A stretch of 54,397 nucleotides of DNA from Clostridia bacterium. GTDB lineage: Bacteria > Bacillota > Clostridia > Christensenellales > Borkfalkiaceae. Below, one piece after another: positions 9,801-16,412 of the stretch. The notes under the pieces were generated by a model. That model was not told where the DNA came from, did no database searches, and worked only from the letters and a program-made list of their open reading frames with translations. Position 1 is the first letter of the stretch, and each line of letters opens with the position of its first letter. Where the stretch lies: positions 1 through 54,397 of the forward strand of contig CAAFYG010000101.1 of assembly GCA_900767195.1 (NCBI GenBank), in the 5' to 3' direction. Made by a program: the position numbers and the translations under genes.

Positions 9801-10594
9801 TCAAGGGAACGAAGCTTCAAAAGCTGGTTCTTCCCGCAACGCTCACTTCCGGTACGTACGATTGGGAGACTTATAAGCTTTCGGGCGGCATAGGGCAATC
9901 TTCGTTCGCGGAATCTGCGCTGCAAAGCGTTGTAATCGAAGGTTCGGAAACGTATTTTGCGGACGCATATTTATACGGCGCGTTTAAGGATTGCGTGAAG
10001 CTGACGGAAGTGACCTTTACTGCCGAAAAGGCGTTCGTGGGCAGAGGCATGTTTGCAGGCTGCACGGCGCTTACAAAGGTTACGTTGCCGAAGAATCCTT
10101 ATTGCACTTCCGTTGGCGCAGGGCTTGCGCACAGTATGTTCAAAGGCTGTACGGCACTGACGGAAATTACCATTCCCGATAGCGTGAAAGCGATCGAGGA
10201 TGAGGTGTTCTCCGGATGCACGAAGTTGGCGGCGATCGAACTGCCTGCCGGATTGGAACAGATTCTGAAAGGCGCGTTCAACGATTGCACTTCCGTGAAG
10301 TCGATAGTGATTCCCGCAACTGTGAATACCGTGAAGTTTGCGTTTAAGAATTGGACTGCGAGTCAGACGATTTATCTTGAAAGCGGGTTCGGTCAGGCGT
10401 ACAATCAGTGGGATTCTCTCAGCACGTCGACCGGCGGATATTGCAGCTTTATGAGCAAGGACGGCTCTTCTGAAAAAGAAGTGGTAAATCTTTGCTTGGC
10501 GAAGATTGTATGGAACTACGATAAAACCGCGGGAACGGGGGAATCGGGGAAAACCGAAGAGACTGGGGCTGCGGGCGAAACGACGAACGAATAA
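884..10594 (+). CDS. Giant LRR_5 (BspA-type) / InlB-repeat surface lipoprotein
   Basis: A 3236-residue exported protein, probably lipid-anchored. The ATG at 884 is chosen because GGAGGT lies 6 bases upstream; an in-frame ATG at 821 has no ribosome site and would bury the signal peptide. A basic N-terminus and hydrophobic stretch end at GAAAC (Cys28), a relaxed lipobox. In order: a small beta domain (about 45-120), an InlB B-type repeat (about 125-195) and a degenerate one (to about 280), Fn3-like beta domains (about 280-680), two further InlB-type repeats (about 680-830), then LRR_5 units (about 842-3155) with the pattern AF-x-x-C-x-x-L followed by I-x-I/L-P, and a Gly/Glu/Thr-rich tail. There is no LPXTG or SLH anchor. 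LRR_5 families include BspA-like adhesins, so a binding role is likely but the ligand is unknown. It is flanked by its own promoter and terminator. Confidence 0.9.
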   Translation: MKDKKHLLLKLLCFTFMLGSTAAGAAACKDKPTEPSIPEGYDKTFTDVGSYYADEGEARYTFELTDSTFTLKLGGQTIGGTYLFNGTTLRLVTTDGTIIEATYSDAAIKFTYNGMSYIFIKNVEYTVTFEMNGGSAQADVKVLNGKKLDEATLGTPTKGEEGEYAFFGWYKDKDFKNEYSFDQPVTKDLKLYARFVKLLGKEEFFVTLDGYEGEDFAGKTEGRLLGNLPALAAKDGAEFDGWWYSAYNDAAKLTAKMEKGAEVKENLILYPVWKTAAPNVSVTEKEIISTAIDGTVTIFCGEKQVAEGRITNGKYAYDFSKQLAGDYVITVKSKTEETKAYYKNKALARVSLFDVVVTEQGRSELHFNAVEGAEKYLITVACGTQGHLHTDTEVKDAAGNACTVFDFTDCDMREGGMTFVVKAEANGYLESVSATYNVNRKLETPASVTADGTTAKLSWTAVKHANYYLLTIDNGEAIRVNSTEYDIKGYGKGEHTFSITAVGKGWNNSDVANYTWTKETLAAPAKPTIVNGYTVTWDAVEGAQGYVLKIGEKEITINGTSYTLTDEDYTEGQTSYVVSVLAKGATAAENSLYSDTLTVTSGAMDGELKYENGTLSWNPGFGVTKYDVKVNDGAVTQVTGTSAKITLTKDGANVLYVRSYNAASVASAWVEKTVTAYTVSYDVGESEKKIADRYYAVGDGIDLPVTDFTGYGFGGWFDGMNGAGTEYKLKDGVLPKLTEEGNLTLYAKWNPNEYKAKFNAGAYSDDKLEDVTVKYTKAVPQLPVPKSNDTNMAFTGWYLGSVRIADEEGKGLVKWQYLEDQTLTAQWVEIFEYKYQKNLDSYYVSKPADGIKYLKMLTIPDTYKGKPVVRIESTVFEKCSWLETINIPSRINEIETVAFADCTALKAVNIIPTEGVTSPAFYSVDGVVFKNDDVLGKTLYYFPTAKTGNTKDGVETTEYTIPDGVTTISMESLKKRNIAKLYIPASVTTVQADAIAYMSALTEVRFLPAESGTAEKALTLGNGLFYYCSKLTTIELPARVQQFKIFSDTETNASYKQNMFASCTLLSKIYVTGAAADGQKAVYSSSEKGLLLSADGTTLIYYPRGFRTLNDAVELPDSVTRIGDKAFYGNTIIKKFVVPAKIAYIGASAFEGCSNLATLEFLGAEGYDDLAIATRAFYGCRALTTLTIAENVRTIGAYAFGGCKDTNSAYLREVTVNSTGDVKFEDGAFADIKRDSSGISGGASYVEILNIGKGLKNVDISAVFGGTASKLVTVNVDRANDYYYQGEDGVIYDKNINEITQENSPTKILYYPVMKEGEYVVPSTVKEIGNNVFVSRKKLTKVTIGNNVTVIGDNAFRNCTGLKEVVWLPLAAGETENKLTIGAAAFYGCSNSELTTFTIPARVTSIGKECFAYCTKITSFVFPTEMSGEFVVGEMAFVDCDGLTQIKLPEKTVSVANGAFADCDNLVKVSFPASVERLGKWAEIKDTDGTTKYEFVSMDLFTKYYSAKYDSEWFIYASDKLAEIEVNANNDRYMSKDGMLYGKYKDEADASTKGDVPVRLYYCPTAKAGVVTLPLTLTEIYKTAFIKNSGVTEIRFEKGTLTGTFTIGEKAFFCASKLTTFKLPEGLSKIETGLFKNCTSLTTIEIPNTVTSIAAGAFENCTSLNSVVFAEGNDDVALTLEDGTNKSGTIGVFSYYDSDDDAETVKSCRALTSIKFPKRLTKIGAFAFYHCDNLATIEFAENCDLKEIGDGAFGHTSLNMIKNGDETPQADENGIVTLRLPSKLTTIRKGAFQNGLVNAKTMLANTRMVIPASVTVFGEAKVYTSRAVYGVFYWTDVKEVVFEDNSQLTKVDKYALANAFKLKRVDFGANSALEELCDDALFNSQALESVDFGENSKLRTVGAEAFEQCYALKSISLPATVATIGQEAFNACTVLSSVTFETFTATDEGTGAVQGKSALTSIGANAFASSSITEFVFPSTKTELASNALGKEMFKNCKKLTTVTLSETVTNIANVFDLCGSISDVRVPMKTEEDGTQTPLGHFVSENGILYNVVQKDDGSKTRGGEIVYVLADVGAGKDENGTYKVADGVTKLNASVFAGKTSLKKVVLPASLQEIGEKAFADCLNLEKVEFATNSALSKIGASAFKNCVSLQSIALPKNENLTTLYAYTFYNCYSLTEVDLGNVVNIGENSSLSTSKGYVFAHCVNLSTINFKAMQIIQPYSFLNCKAVTSVSLEGMTVDKKLGEEAFAGCSNLEKVVLNSAITTLNQRTFANCSKLKSVLTAGTEEGETPVVDLSKITTFNGSYGAHFQNCTEIQEVKLSTATSLTKLVKYMFDGCTNLAYVNKKNVGTVENPEYTSYLPDQLTYLAQYTFRNTGLRSVRMPNKVVCLGSSASDYYCKIYTPSSSYNSAVFDGCTQLTKVDLNNVIRIGPLAFRDCPLTDVAGTEDKDGNITGELDLSKIEAFGQGAFAGTGLKKVDLSAVWLENTGTSKTSPPMGFGGGAYDTSSLATKADSEGVFENCRQLKEVVFSSKTGKDTLGTSTTKKTAQVQLGKQMFKNCTALKKVKLPVSAALRTVLPDQVFYGCSALEEVDMNNTAPSSFGAYAFARCESLKAIDLEKATATSIPAGMFDGCVKLASVKLPTENLENGTQRIIITSIGNYAFRDCASLLSKDDESKKATAFDFTKFVAFASGDYTKPASFTIGVSAFEGCTGLTEVKFNKIEASGGKYADYMPERQVRLGNNAFKDCTGLEKADLSGCTDIEIIKFDYTKDSVTPYTYLGVGNGVFTGCTKLTSITLPNGSETKAVDGYNSSTGVLQNRHEYYFTNAVKENGFIYRVSEEEQETQEGTTKVTVKTIIGVLNEAVERISENGGVLTLAENERLAAGALNGITAIKKVVLPEGMTVIDANMFKGMQGLEEVVISAKTTSIGASAFEGSSVKKVTYAGAPADAAGGLLTTRFPETLTVIGASAFKGTKLQKLVLPATLTSGTYDWETYKLSGGIGQSSFAESALQSVVIEGSETYFADAYLYGAFKDCVKLTEVTFTAEKAFVGRGMFAGCTALTKVTLPKNPYCTSVGAGLAHSMFKGCTALTEITIPDSVKAIEDEVFSGCTKLAAIELPAGLEQILKGAFNDCTSVKSIVIPATVNTVKFAFKNWTASQTIYLESGFGQAYNQWDSLSTSTGGYCSFMSKDGSSEKEVVNLCLAKIVWNYDKTAGTGESGKTEETGAAGETTNE

Positions 10595-10616
10595 GTCGTT
10601 TTGAAAAGCAAATAAG

Positions 10617-10655
10617 AAAGTCGGCGGCGGGGAAACCTGTTGCCGACTTTTCGCG
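10617..10655 (+). terminator. Rho-independent terminator of the giant LRR_5 gene
   Basis: A 12-bp stem with two G-U pairs is formed by 10617-10628 and 10639-10650, with a 10-base loop. The 3' arm ends in a short T-run that continues after the stem. It begins 22 bases after the stop codon at 10594. Confidence 0.82.
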
Positions 10656-10850
10656 TATTTTGATTTTTGTATAATTTTTGCATAAATTGTATAACTTTGT
10701 CTGAGAAACCCCGCATATTATATAAAAATAAGGTGTGGCGTGCATAATTGATTTTTTCTGCTTTTGAGTTTCAATTTGTTTTTAAAATAGAATCAATTTA
10801 AAAAATCTATTAAAAACGTTTTTTTTATTCGCGTTTTCGCTGGGGAACGC

Positions 10851-10879
10851 TTTACTTTTGGGCGGAAAAGTGATATAAT
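10851..10879 (+). promoter_or_regulatory. Sigma-A type promoter (extended -10) of the MoxR/VWA operon
   Basis: TTTACT (10851-10856), a 17-base spacer and TATAAT (10874-10879), with TGA directly before the -10 hexamer giving an extended -10 element. Transcription would start near 10886. The leader contains an inverted repeat TCCGTTC/GAACGGA (10931-10937 and 10957-10963). The AT-rich stretch 10656-10850 shows nothing else that I can name. Confidence 0.82.
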
Positions 10880-10991
10880 CTTAACATATATCGTTTCAGA
10901 AATATAAAGAGCGGTATATATGATAGAAAGTCCGTTCGGAATCGCGAATTTCGGCGGAACGGAAAGAGACTTTGCAAGGAGGCAGCGGATT

Positions 10992-12251
10992 ATGGCAAGC
11001 GAAGTTTTTAAAAAGTATTACAAAAAAATCGGAAGAGAAAGCATTCTGAAATCGCTTTTATACGGTTTGACGATCGGTTTTTCGCTGGCGTTCGTTTGCA
11101 TCGCCGCGAGTTGGTTGGCGGGTTTTAAAGCGGGCATGTATATAGGCATCGGGTTACCGGTTGTTGCTGTTGCCGTGGCGACGCCGCTCTTCTATAATTA
11201 TAAATTCCGTCCTACAACGAAGAAGATTGCACAGCGGATCGATACGCTCGGGCTGGAAGAGAGAATGCTTACGATGGCGGAGCTGGAAAACGATAATTCG
11301 TTTATGGCGATGAAACAGCGCGAGGACGCGATGAACGCCATGAAATCCGTGAGCTGCGAGATGCTGAAAATCGCCGTTTCGGTGCCATTGATTGCGGCTG
11401 TTGCCGTGAGTGCTACCCTTGGAACGGGAATTACCGTGGCTGCCGCCGCTATGCCGGAAGGCGGAAAATCGTTTGTGGATTCTTTCAAAGAAAAGAAAAC
11501 CTATGAAATTACCTATGCCGTAGAGGGAAAGGGGTGGGTGATCGACTTTTCCAAAAACGAAAACGCCAAGCTGATCGAGGCGGCGAATAAGCGCGAAGAA
11601 CAGCGGAAAAAAGATACGATTAACGGCAAAGAAGTTACGGAAGACGAAAAAATCCCCGGCACGTTTTCGGATCGTCTGAATATTGCTTTGACTCTTGCCG
11701 AAAAAGAGGACGCGATTGCGACAACGATTCTCGACGGCGCTAATGCCGAGGACGTGACGTATAAAATTTCCGTTACCGAAGGAGACGAGTTTTCGATTAC
11801 GCTTATGGCGTTGCCTCAAGAAGGATACGTATTCGTGGGCTGGTCGGACGGAGCGATATCGCCGTATCGCGAGGACGTCGGCGTTTCTGAGAGTAAAACG
11901 ATTACGGCTGTTTTCAGTGAAGTGGCGAATTGGCAGGACGGTGAAGGCGACAACGGCGAGGAAGGAGGCGAGGGCGGAAAGGAAGGAGATTCCGATCCGA
12001 ACGCATCGGGAAATTCCGGCGGCGATCCGAGCAAGGGAAACGGCTCCAACGATAATTCGAATCCGAGCGACGGCATAGACGGGGCGAAAGAGTCGGCGGC
12101 AAACCGAGTGATTGACGGACAGACTTATTACGGAGACGTTTTCGACGACTATTACCGCGCAATGCTTGAAAGAATGAGCAAAGACAGCTCGATGACGGAA
12201 GCGGAAAAGAAGGCGATTTCGGATTATCTGGATTCGATCCGGAAAAATTAA
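10992..12251 (+). CDS. DUF4175-like membrane protein with InlB-like domain, first gene of MoxR/VWA operon
   Basis: A 419-residue membrane protein of unknown function. The ATG at 10992 is preferred because AAGGAGG lies 9 bases upstream; an in-frame ATG at 10920 has only a poor site. Two hydrophobic segments (about 20-45 and 48-70) are followed by a cytoplasmic stretch with IAQRIDTLGLEERMLTMAEL, which resembles DUF4175-type proteins found beside MoxR/DUF58 genes. A third segment (about 128-160) follows. The exported part has a divergent InlB-like repeat (GYVFVGWSDG then TITAVF, about 270-310), a Gly/Ser/Asp/Asn-rich linker (about 318-372) and a C-terminal piece with YYGDVFDDYYRAMLER. The DUF4175 resemblance is by eye and uncertain. 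It is followed by a hairpin and then the MoxR gene. Confidence 0.75.
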   Translation: MASEVFKKYYKKIGRESILKSLLYGLTIGFSLAFVCIAASWLAGFKAGMYIGIGLPVVAVAVATPLFYNYKFRPTTKKIAQRIDTLGLEERMLTMAELENDNSFMAMKQREDAMNAMKSVSCEMLKIAVSVPLIAAVAVSATLGTGITVAAAAMPEGGKSFVDSFKEKKTYEITYAVEGKGWVIDFSKNENAKLIEAANKREEQRKKDTINGKEVTEDEKIPGTFSDRLNIALTLAEKEDAIATTILDGANAEDVTYKISVTEGDEFSITLMALPQEGYVFVGWSDGAISPYREDVGVSESKTITAVFSEVANWQDGEGDNGEEGGEGGKEGDSDPNASGNSGGDPSKGNGSNDNSNPSDGIDGAKESAANRVIDGQTYYGDVFDDYYRAMLERMSKDSSMTEAEKKAISDYLDSIRKN

Positions 12252-12326
12252 GTTTTGATTTACGGAAGTGAGCATGTGGCGGACGGAGCAAAAATCGGCC
12301 GCAGTACAACATGATAAAACCGTGGG

Positions 12327-12357
12327 AAAATTGCGTGATTTCAGTCACGTGATTTTT
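12327..12357 (+). terminator. Hairpin before moxR, possible weak terminator or attenuator
   Basis: A 12-bp stem with two G-U pairs (12327-12338 with 12345-12356), a 6-base loop, and five T residues at its 3' end. It lies between the first operon gene and moxR. No clear promoter follows it, so partial read-through that sets gene stoichiometry is more likely than full termination. The rest of the 163-base gap shows only the moxR ribosome site. Confidence 0.45.
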
Positions 12358-12414
12358 CGCGTTATTAACTATATTTTATACAAATATTAAAAGCAAAGGA
12401 AAGAGGAAAGCAAA

Positions 12415-13410
12415 ATGGTTACAGAGAAAGACATCGAACAATTCAGCTTGCAATGCAAAAATATCTTCGAACAGATCGGGCGCGACGTGATCGGTCAGAA
12501 AGAGGTTGTGGAAGGCACGGTGATTGCTATGATCGCGGGAGGCAACGTGCTTTTGGAAGGCGTGCCCGGCGTAGGAAAAACGCGTTTGGTGCGTTCGCTC
12601 GGGCGTGTATTTTCGCTGCCCTTCTCGCGTATTCAGTTTACGCCCGATCTGATGCCCGCCGACGTTACGGGTACGAATATCATCACGAAAGACGCGCACG
12701 GCAATTCCGTGTTTGAATTTCAGCCGGGCCCGATTTTCAGCAATATTATTCTTGCCGACGAAATCAACCGCGCTACGCCGAAAACGCAGTCCGCGCTTCT
12801 CGAAGCGATGCAGGAGCATACCGTTACGGTGATGGGCGTATCGCGAAAACTGCACGAGCCGTTCTTCGTGCTTGCTACGCAAAACCCGATCGAGCAGGAC
12901 GGCACGTATCCGCTGCCCGAAGCGCAGATGGACCGCTTTATGTTTAAGCTGATCGTTCCCGATCCTTCGCTGGACGAGCTGATGGCGATCGTGAACATGA
13001 CGCAAAAGACGATGGCGGAAGTTGCCGAGAGCGCGTGCAACGGCGAACAGCTTTTAAAAATGCGCGAAACGGCAAATCAGATTCCCGTGGCGGAAGAAGT
13101 TTTGCGCTACGCCATGATTCTGACTGCGGCTACGCACCCCGACGGCGAGTGCGCTGCGGAAGCGGCGAAGAAGTATATCCGCGTGGGCGCTTCGCCCCGT
13201 GCGGGACAGGCTTTGATTTCCGCGGCGAAAGTGAAAGCTCTTATGAAGGGCAGATTCAACGTGGCGTATTCCGATATCGAAGAACTCGCTTACCCCGTGC
13301 TTCGGCACAGAATCAAGATGAATTTCGAAGCGATTGCCGAGCGCGTGAGCGCGGATCAGGCGATTTCGCAGATTCTTGAAGAAGTACAGAAGAAATACAA
13401 AAACAAGTAA
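12415..13410 (+). CDS. MoxR-family AAA+ ATPase
   Basis: A 331-residue cytoplasmic AAA+ ATPase of the MoxR family, thought to act as a chaperone-like ATPase with VWA-domain partners. The Walker A motif GVPGVGKT is at 49-56 and Walker B IILADE at 111-116. The family signature ATQNPIEQDGTYPLPEAQMD follows, then a helical lid domain. The length is typical. The ATG at 12415 has a GA-rich ribosome site (AAAGGAAAGAGG) upstream. The next genes, a DUF58 protein and two VWA proteins, are its usual partners, as in Bat (Bacteroides aerotolerance) operons. The actual substrate in this organism is unknown. Confidence 0.95.
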   Translation: MVTEKDIEQFSLQCKNIFEQIGRDVIGQKEVVEGTVIAMIAGGNVLLEGVPGVGKTRLVRSLGRVFSLPFSRIQFTPDLMPADVTGTNIITKDAHGNSVFEFQPGPIFSNIILADEINRATPKTQSALLEAMQEHTVTVMGVSRKLHEPFFVLATQNPIEQDGTYPLPEAQMDRFMFKLIVPDPSLDELMAIVNMTQKTMAEVAESACNGEQLLKMRETANQIPVAEEVLRYAMILTAATHPDGECAAEAAKKYIRVGASPRAGQALISAAKVKALMKGRFNVAYSDIEELAYPVLRHRIKMNFEAIAERVSADQAISQILEEVQKKYKNK

Positions 13411-13497
13411 GTCGTAAGCAAGCCGAAGAGGCGGAACGGCAAGCGACTTGCAGGCGGCGCGCCGTGCGCGTTCGCTCAAAAGACCGGAGAGAAAGAT

Positions 13498-14397
13498 ATG
13501 AAACTTTCTTACTTGAACGACGGCTTTTTCAGCAGACTGGAAACGCTGGCGTTGAATTTACAAACAAACCTTTCCGGGTACTACGGAGGAAAACACCTGG
13601 TAAGCACTTACGGGCAGACGGTGGAATTTTCCGATTTCAGAGAGTATCAGCCGGGCGACGATATCCGGCGTATCGACTGGAATTTGTACAGCAGATTCGA
13701 AAAATACTTTTTGAAATTGTTTACGGACGAAAGACAGATGCAGGTGCAGATCTTTATCGACTGTTCCGCTTCGATGGGAAAGGACAACCCGAAAAAAGCG
13801 GCTTACGTTGTGGCGGCAGCCGCCGCGCTCGGGTTTCTTGCCGTGCAGAATATGGATAAAGTTTCGTTTTATCTGATGAACGGCGAGAAGGCGGAAAACG
13901 AAAACGGCACGATCGTAGGGAAAAATGCGTTTTTCCGCGCGATGAATACGTTGGAAGAGATTAACTTCGACGGCGATACCGATATTGAAAAATGCGTGAC
14001 GAATTGTACCGAAACAGGCGCGAACAACGGCTTGACGGTGATTGTATCCGACTTTTTTACGGACAGCAACTGGAAAAAGGCGGTGGATTATCTTTCGTAT
14101 AAAAAGCGTCAGGTGCTTTTATTGCAGGTGCTGACGCCGGAAGAAATCGATCCGTCGTATGACGGCAGGGTGAATTTACTCGATTCGGAGGCGGTGGACG
14201 CTGCGGATACGAAAAACATGAAGATCAAAATTACGCGCAGCCTGCTGAAAGCTTATGAAGAGGCGCTGGAAGAATTTCGTGCGGAAATAAAATCTTTCTG
14301 CGCGAAACGCGGGGCGGATTTTGTATCGGTGAATACGGAAATACCGATTGAAAAAATGCTTTTCGGCGAATTATTAAAGGTAGGGATCATGGAATGA
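13498..14397 (+). CDS. DUF58 (VWA-like) protein
   Basis: A 299-residue soluble protein of the DUF58 family, with a VWA-like fold, normally found beside MoxR ATPases. The DUF58 signature REYQPGDDIRRIDWNLYSR occupies residues 48-66. A metal-ion-dependent adhesion motif, D88-C-S-A-S92, is intact. The start has GGAGAG 7 bases upstream. Its stop overlaps the start of the next gene in ATGA (14394-14397), indicating translational coupling. The 87-base gap after moxR is GC-rich with short inverted repeats but no promoter. In the family model such proteins are partners or adaptors of MoxR; no direct activity can be read from the sequence. Confidence 0.93.
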   Translation: MKLSYLNDGFFSRLETLALNLQTNLSGYYGGKHLVSTYGQTVEFSDFREYQPGDDIRRIDWNLYSRFEKYFLKLFTDERQMQVQIFIDCSASMGKDNPKKAAYVVAAAAALGFLAVQNMDKVSFYLMNGEKAENENGTIVGKNAFFRAMNTLEEINFDGDTDIEKCVTNCTETGANNGLTVIVSDFFTDSNWKKAVDYLSYKKRQVLLLQVLTPEEIDPSYDGRVNLLDSEAVDAADTKNMKIKITRSLLKAYEEALEEFRAEIKSFCAKRGADFVSVNTEIPIEKMLFGELLKVGIME

Positions 14398-16400
14398 CGC
14401 TCATCAATAAAATAGGACTTTTGGGTCTGATCGGGGTTGTGGCGCTCATTATTATCTACGTCATTCGCCCGAATTATCAGCAAAAAACCATTTCAAGTAC
14501 GTATGTATGGAAGCTGAGTCTGAAAAAGAAAAAGAAGAAAGTGCCGGTGAGTACGATCCGGAATTTGCTGTTATTTCTTTGTCAGATGCTTGCGCTTACG
14601 TGCCTTGCGATGATTCTCATGAAGCCGGCGATCGTTTTGAAAACGCCTGCGGAAGAATCGGAGACCATTCTGATTCTGGATACTTCTGCCAGCATGCGCA
14701 CGGAAAGCGAAGATTCGGGCGAAACCCGTTTCGAGCGTGCCGTAGCGGCGGTGAAAGACAGTTTTACCCGCACGTTGCAGGGCGGAGGCGTTTCCACCGT
14801 GATTCTTGCGGGAAAGACGCCGGAATATTTATTCAAAAGAATGTCCGGCGACGCTGCGTTGGCGGCTACGCGGTTTGAAGATCTCGCAAATAAAGATATC
14901 GGCTACGAAGTTGCCGATATCGACGCCGCGCTGAAAGAGAGCGAAAACGTGTTGTACGATAATCCCGACGCGGTGATTTATGTGTATACGGACGCGAATT
15001 ATTACAGCGTTCCCGACGGCGTGAACGTGGTGAACATATCGGAAGAATCCGAATGGAACGCGGCGATTCTGGACGCGCGCGCCGACTGGGATGAAGGATA
15101 TTATTCGTTTACGGTGCAGGCGGCTTGCTACGGGAAGGACGCACGATTGCCGATCAACGTTGAAATTTACGACGTGAACGGTATCGTGAACGAATCGATA
15201 AAGTTTACGGTGCTTGCGGATTATAACGACGGCACGCCCGTGACCTTGATTTTAAGATACAGAAAAAGTGACGAAAACGGCGGCAACGAAAATACGCAAG
15301 ATCGGCAATTGTGCTATCTTGATAATCTCATTCCTTCGAATCTCCCTAAAATTTATTCGTTTTCTTCCGTATATTTGGAGCTTCCGGAAAACGAAGTGAT
15401 CGACAGTTACGACGCAGATAACGATTTTTACGTATACGGCGGGCAGAAACAAACGTTGAAGGTACAGTATGCGAGTGCCGAGCCGAATCCGTTCGTGAAC
15501 GGCGCGCTGTCTAATTTAAGCCGCGATTTTGCCGGATCGTGGGATATGCAGATCACGGAAGTGAAAAAAGGCGAAGCAGGGGCTACAAGCGGGTTTGATT
15601 TGTACATTTTCGAACGTCAGATGCCGGAAAACGTTCCTACGGACGGCGTTGTGTTTTTGTTCGATCCCGTCAGCGCGCCTTCCGGCTGCGGATTTATCCG
15701 AGACAGCGAAATAGAGTTTCGTCAAACGAATAATCGTTATCCGTCGTTGTTCGGCGGAACGGAACACCCTATTATGAAAAATATCGACCCTAACTATATC
15801 CGCGTGAGCCGAAGCCAGATGCTTGCGGGAGGACAGGACGCGGCGTATCAGGTGTTGATGTCGTCTTTAAATCAACTGCCGATGCTGATGGTACGGAACG
15901 ATATAGGCAAAGAGGGCGGACGTCAGATGCTTGTATTGAGTTTTTCGTTTGCGTATTCGAATTTCGGGGTTTTGCCTGAATTTTACTTATTGATGAAAAA
16001 CGCTTTCGAGTATTTCTTCCCTTCCACCGTGAACAAGTACGCGTATGAGATCGGCGAAAAAGCCGAATTGAACGCCCGGGGGACAAGCCTTTCGATTTCT
16101 TCTTATGCCTTTGAAGAGCCGATAGAAAAAACGGAATTTCCCGCAAGCGCGGTTTTGTCTGCTCCGGGGACGTATACGATTACGCAAACGACGTATTACG
16201 GTATGGTGGTAACAGAGAAAATTTACGTGAAAATTCCGGGTGCGGAAAGCAATATCACGGGAATAAAAAACAATTTATACAGTCCCGAACGGGAAAAGAA
16301 CGAAGCGGATTATTTCAGAGACGTGATAACTTACATCGCGGCGGCTTTGGTTGCGTTTTTGTTCATCGAATGGTGCCTGCATTTGAAGGACGGCGTATAA
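14394..16400 (+). CDS. BatA-like membrane protein with VWA domain
   Basis: A 668-residue membrane protein laid out like BatA-type proteins. Two N-terminal hydrophobic segments (about 6-24 and 57-77) flank a short Lys-rich loop, followed by a VWA domain (about 90-230) with an intact D96-T-S-A-S100 metal site. A long extracytoplasmic beta region contains a stretch typical of the BatA C-terminal half (PMLMVRNDIGKEGGRQMLVL, about 498-517). A last membrane segment lies at about 645-660. It overlaps the DUF58 stop by 4 bases and is followed 12 bases later by another VWA gene with a very strong ribosome site. It probably acts at the membrane with the MoxR ATPase and DUF58 protein; the role is inferred from context. 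Confidence 0.88.
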   Translation: MTLINKIGLLGLIGVVALIIIYVIRPNYQQKTISSTYVWKLSLKKKKKKVPVSTIRNLLLFLCQMLALTCLAMILMKPAIVLKTPAEESETILILDTSASMRTESEDSGETRFERAVAAVKDSFTRTLQGGGVSTVILAGKTPEYLFKRMSGDAALAATRFEDLANKDIGYEVADIDAALKESENVLYDNPDAVIYVYTDANYYSVPDGVNVVNISEESEWNAAILDARADWDEGYYSFTVQAACYGKDARLPINVEIYDVNGIVNESIKFTVLADYNDGTPVTLILRYRKSDENGGNENTQDRQLCYLDNLIPSNLPKIYSFSSVYLELPENEVIDSYDADNDFYVYGGQKQTLKVQYASAEPNPFVNGALSNLSRDFAGSWDMQITEVKKGEAGATSGFDLYIFERQMPENVPTDGVVFLFDPVSAPSGCGFIRDSEIEFRQTNNRYPSLFGGTEHPIMKNIDPNYIRVSRSQMLAGGQDAAYQVLMSSLNQLPMLMVRNDIGKEGGRQMLVLSFSFAYSNFGVLPEFYLLMKNAFEYFFPSTVNKYAYEIGEKAELNARGTSLSISSYAFEEPIEKTEFPASAVLSAPGTYTITQTTYYGMVVTEKIYVKIPGAESNITGIKNNLYSPEREKNEADYFRDVITYIAAALVAFLFIEWCLHLKDGV

Positions 16401-16412
16401 GGAGGTGAAAAT

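Noticed and set aside
10920..10991. Upstream ATG of the DUF4175-like gene
   Set aside because: AAGGAGG precedes the ATG at 10992. The upstream 24 codons would be an odd polar leader and have a poor ribosome site.
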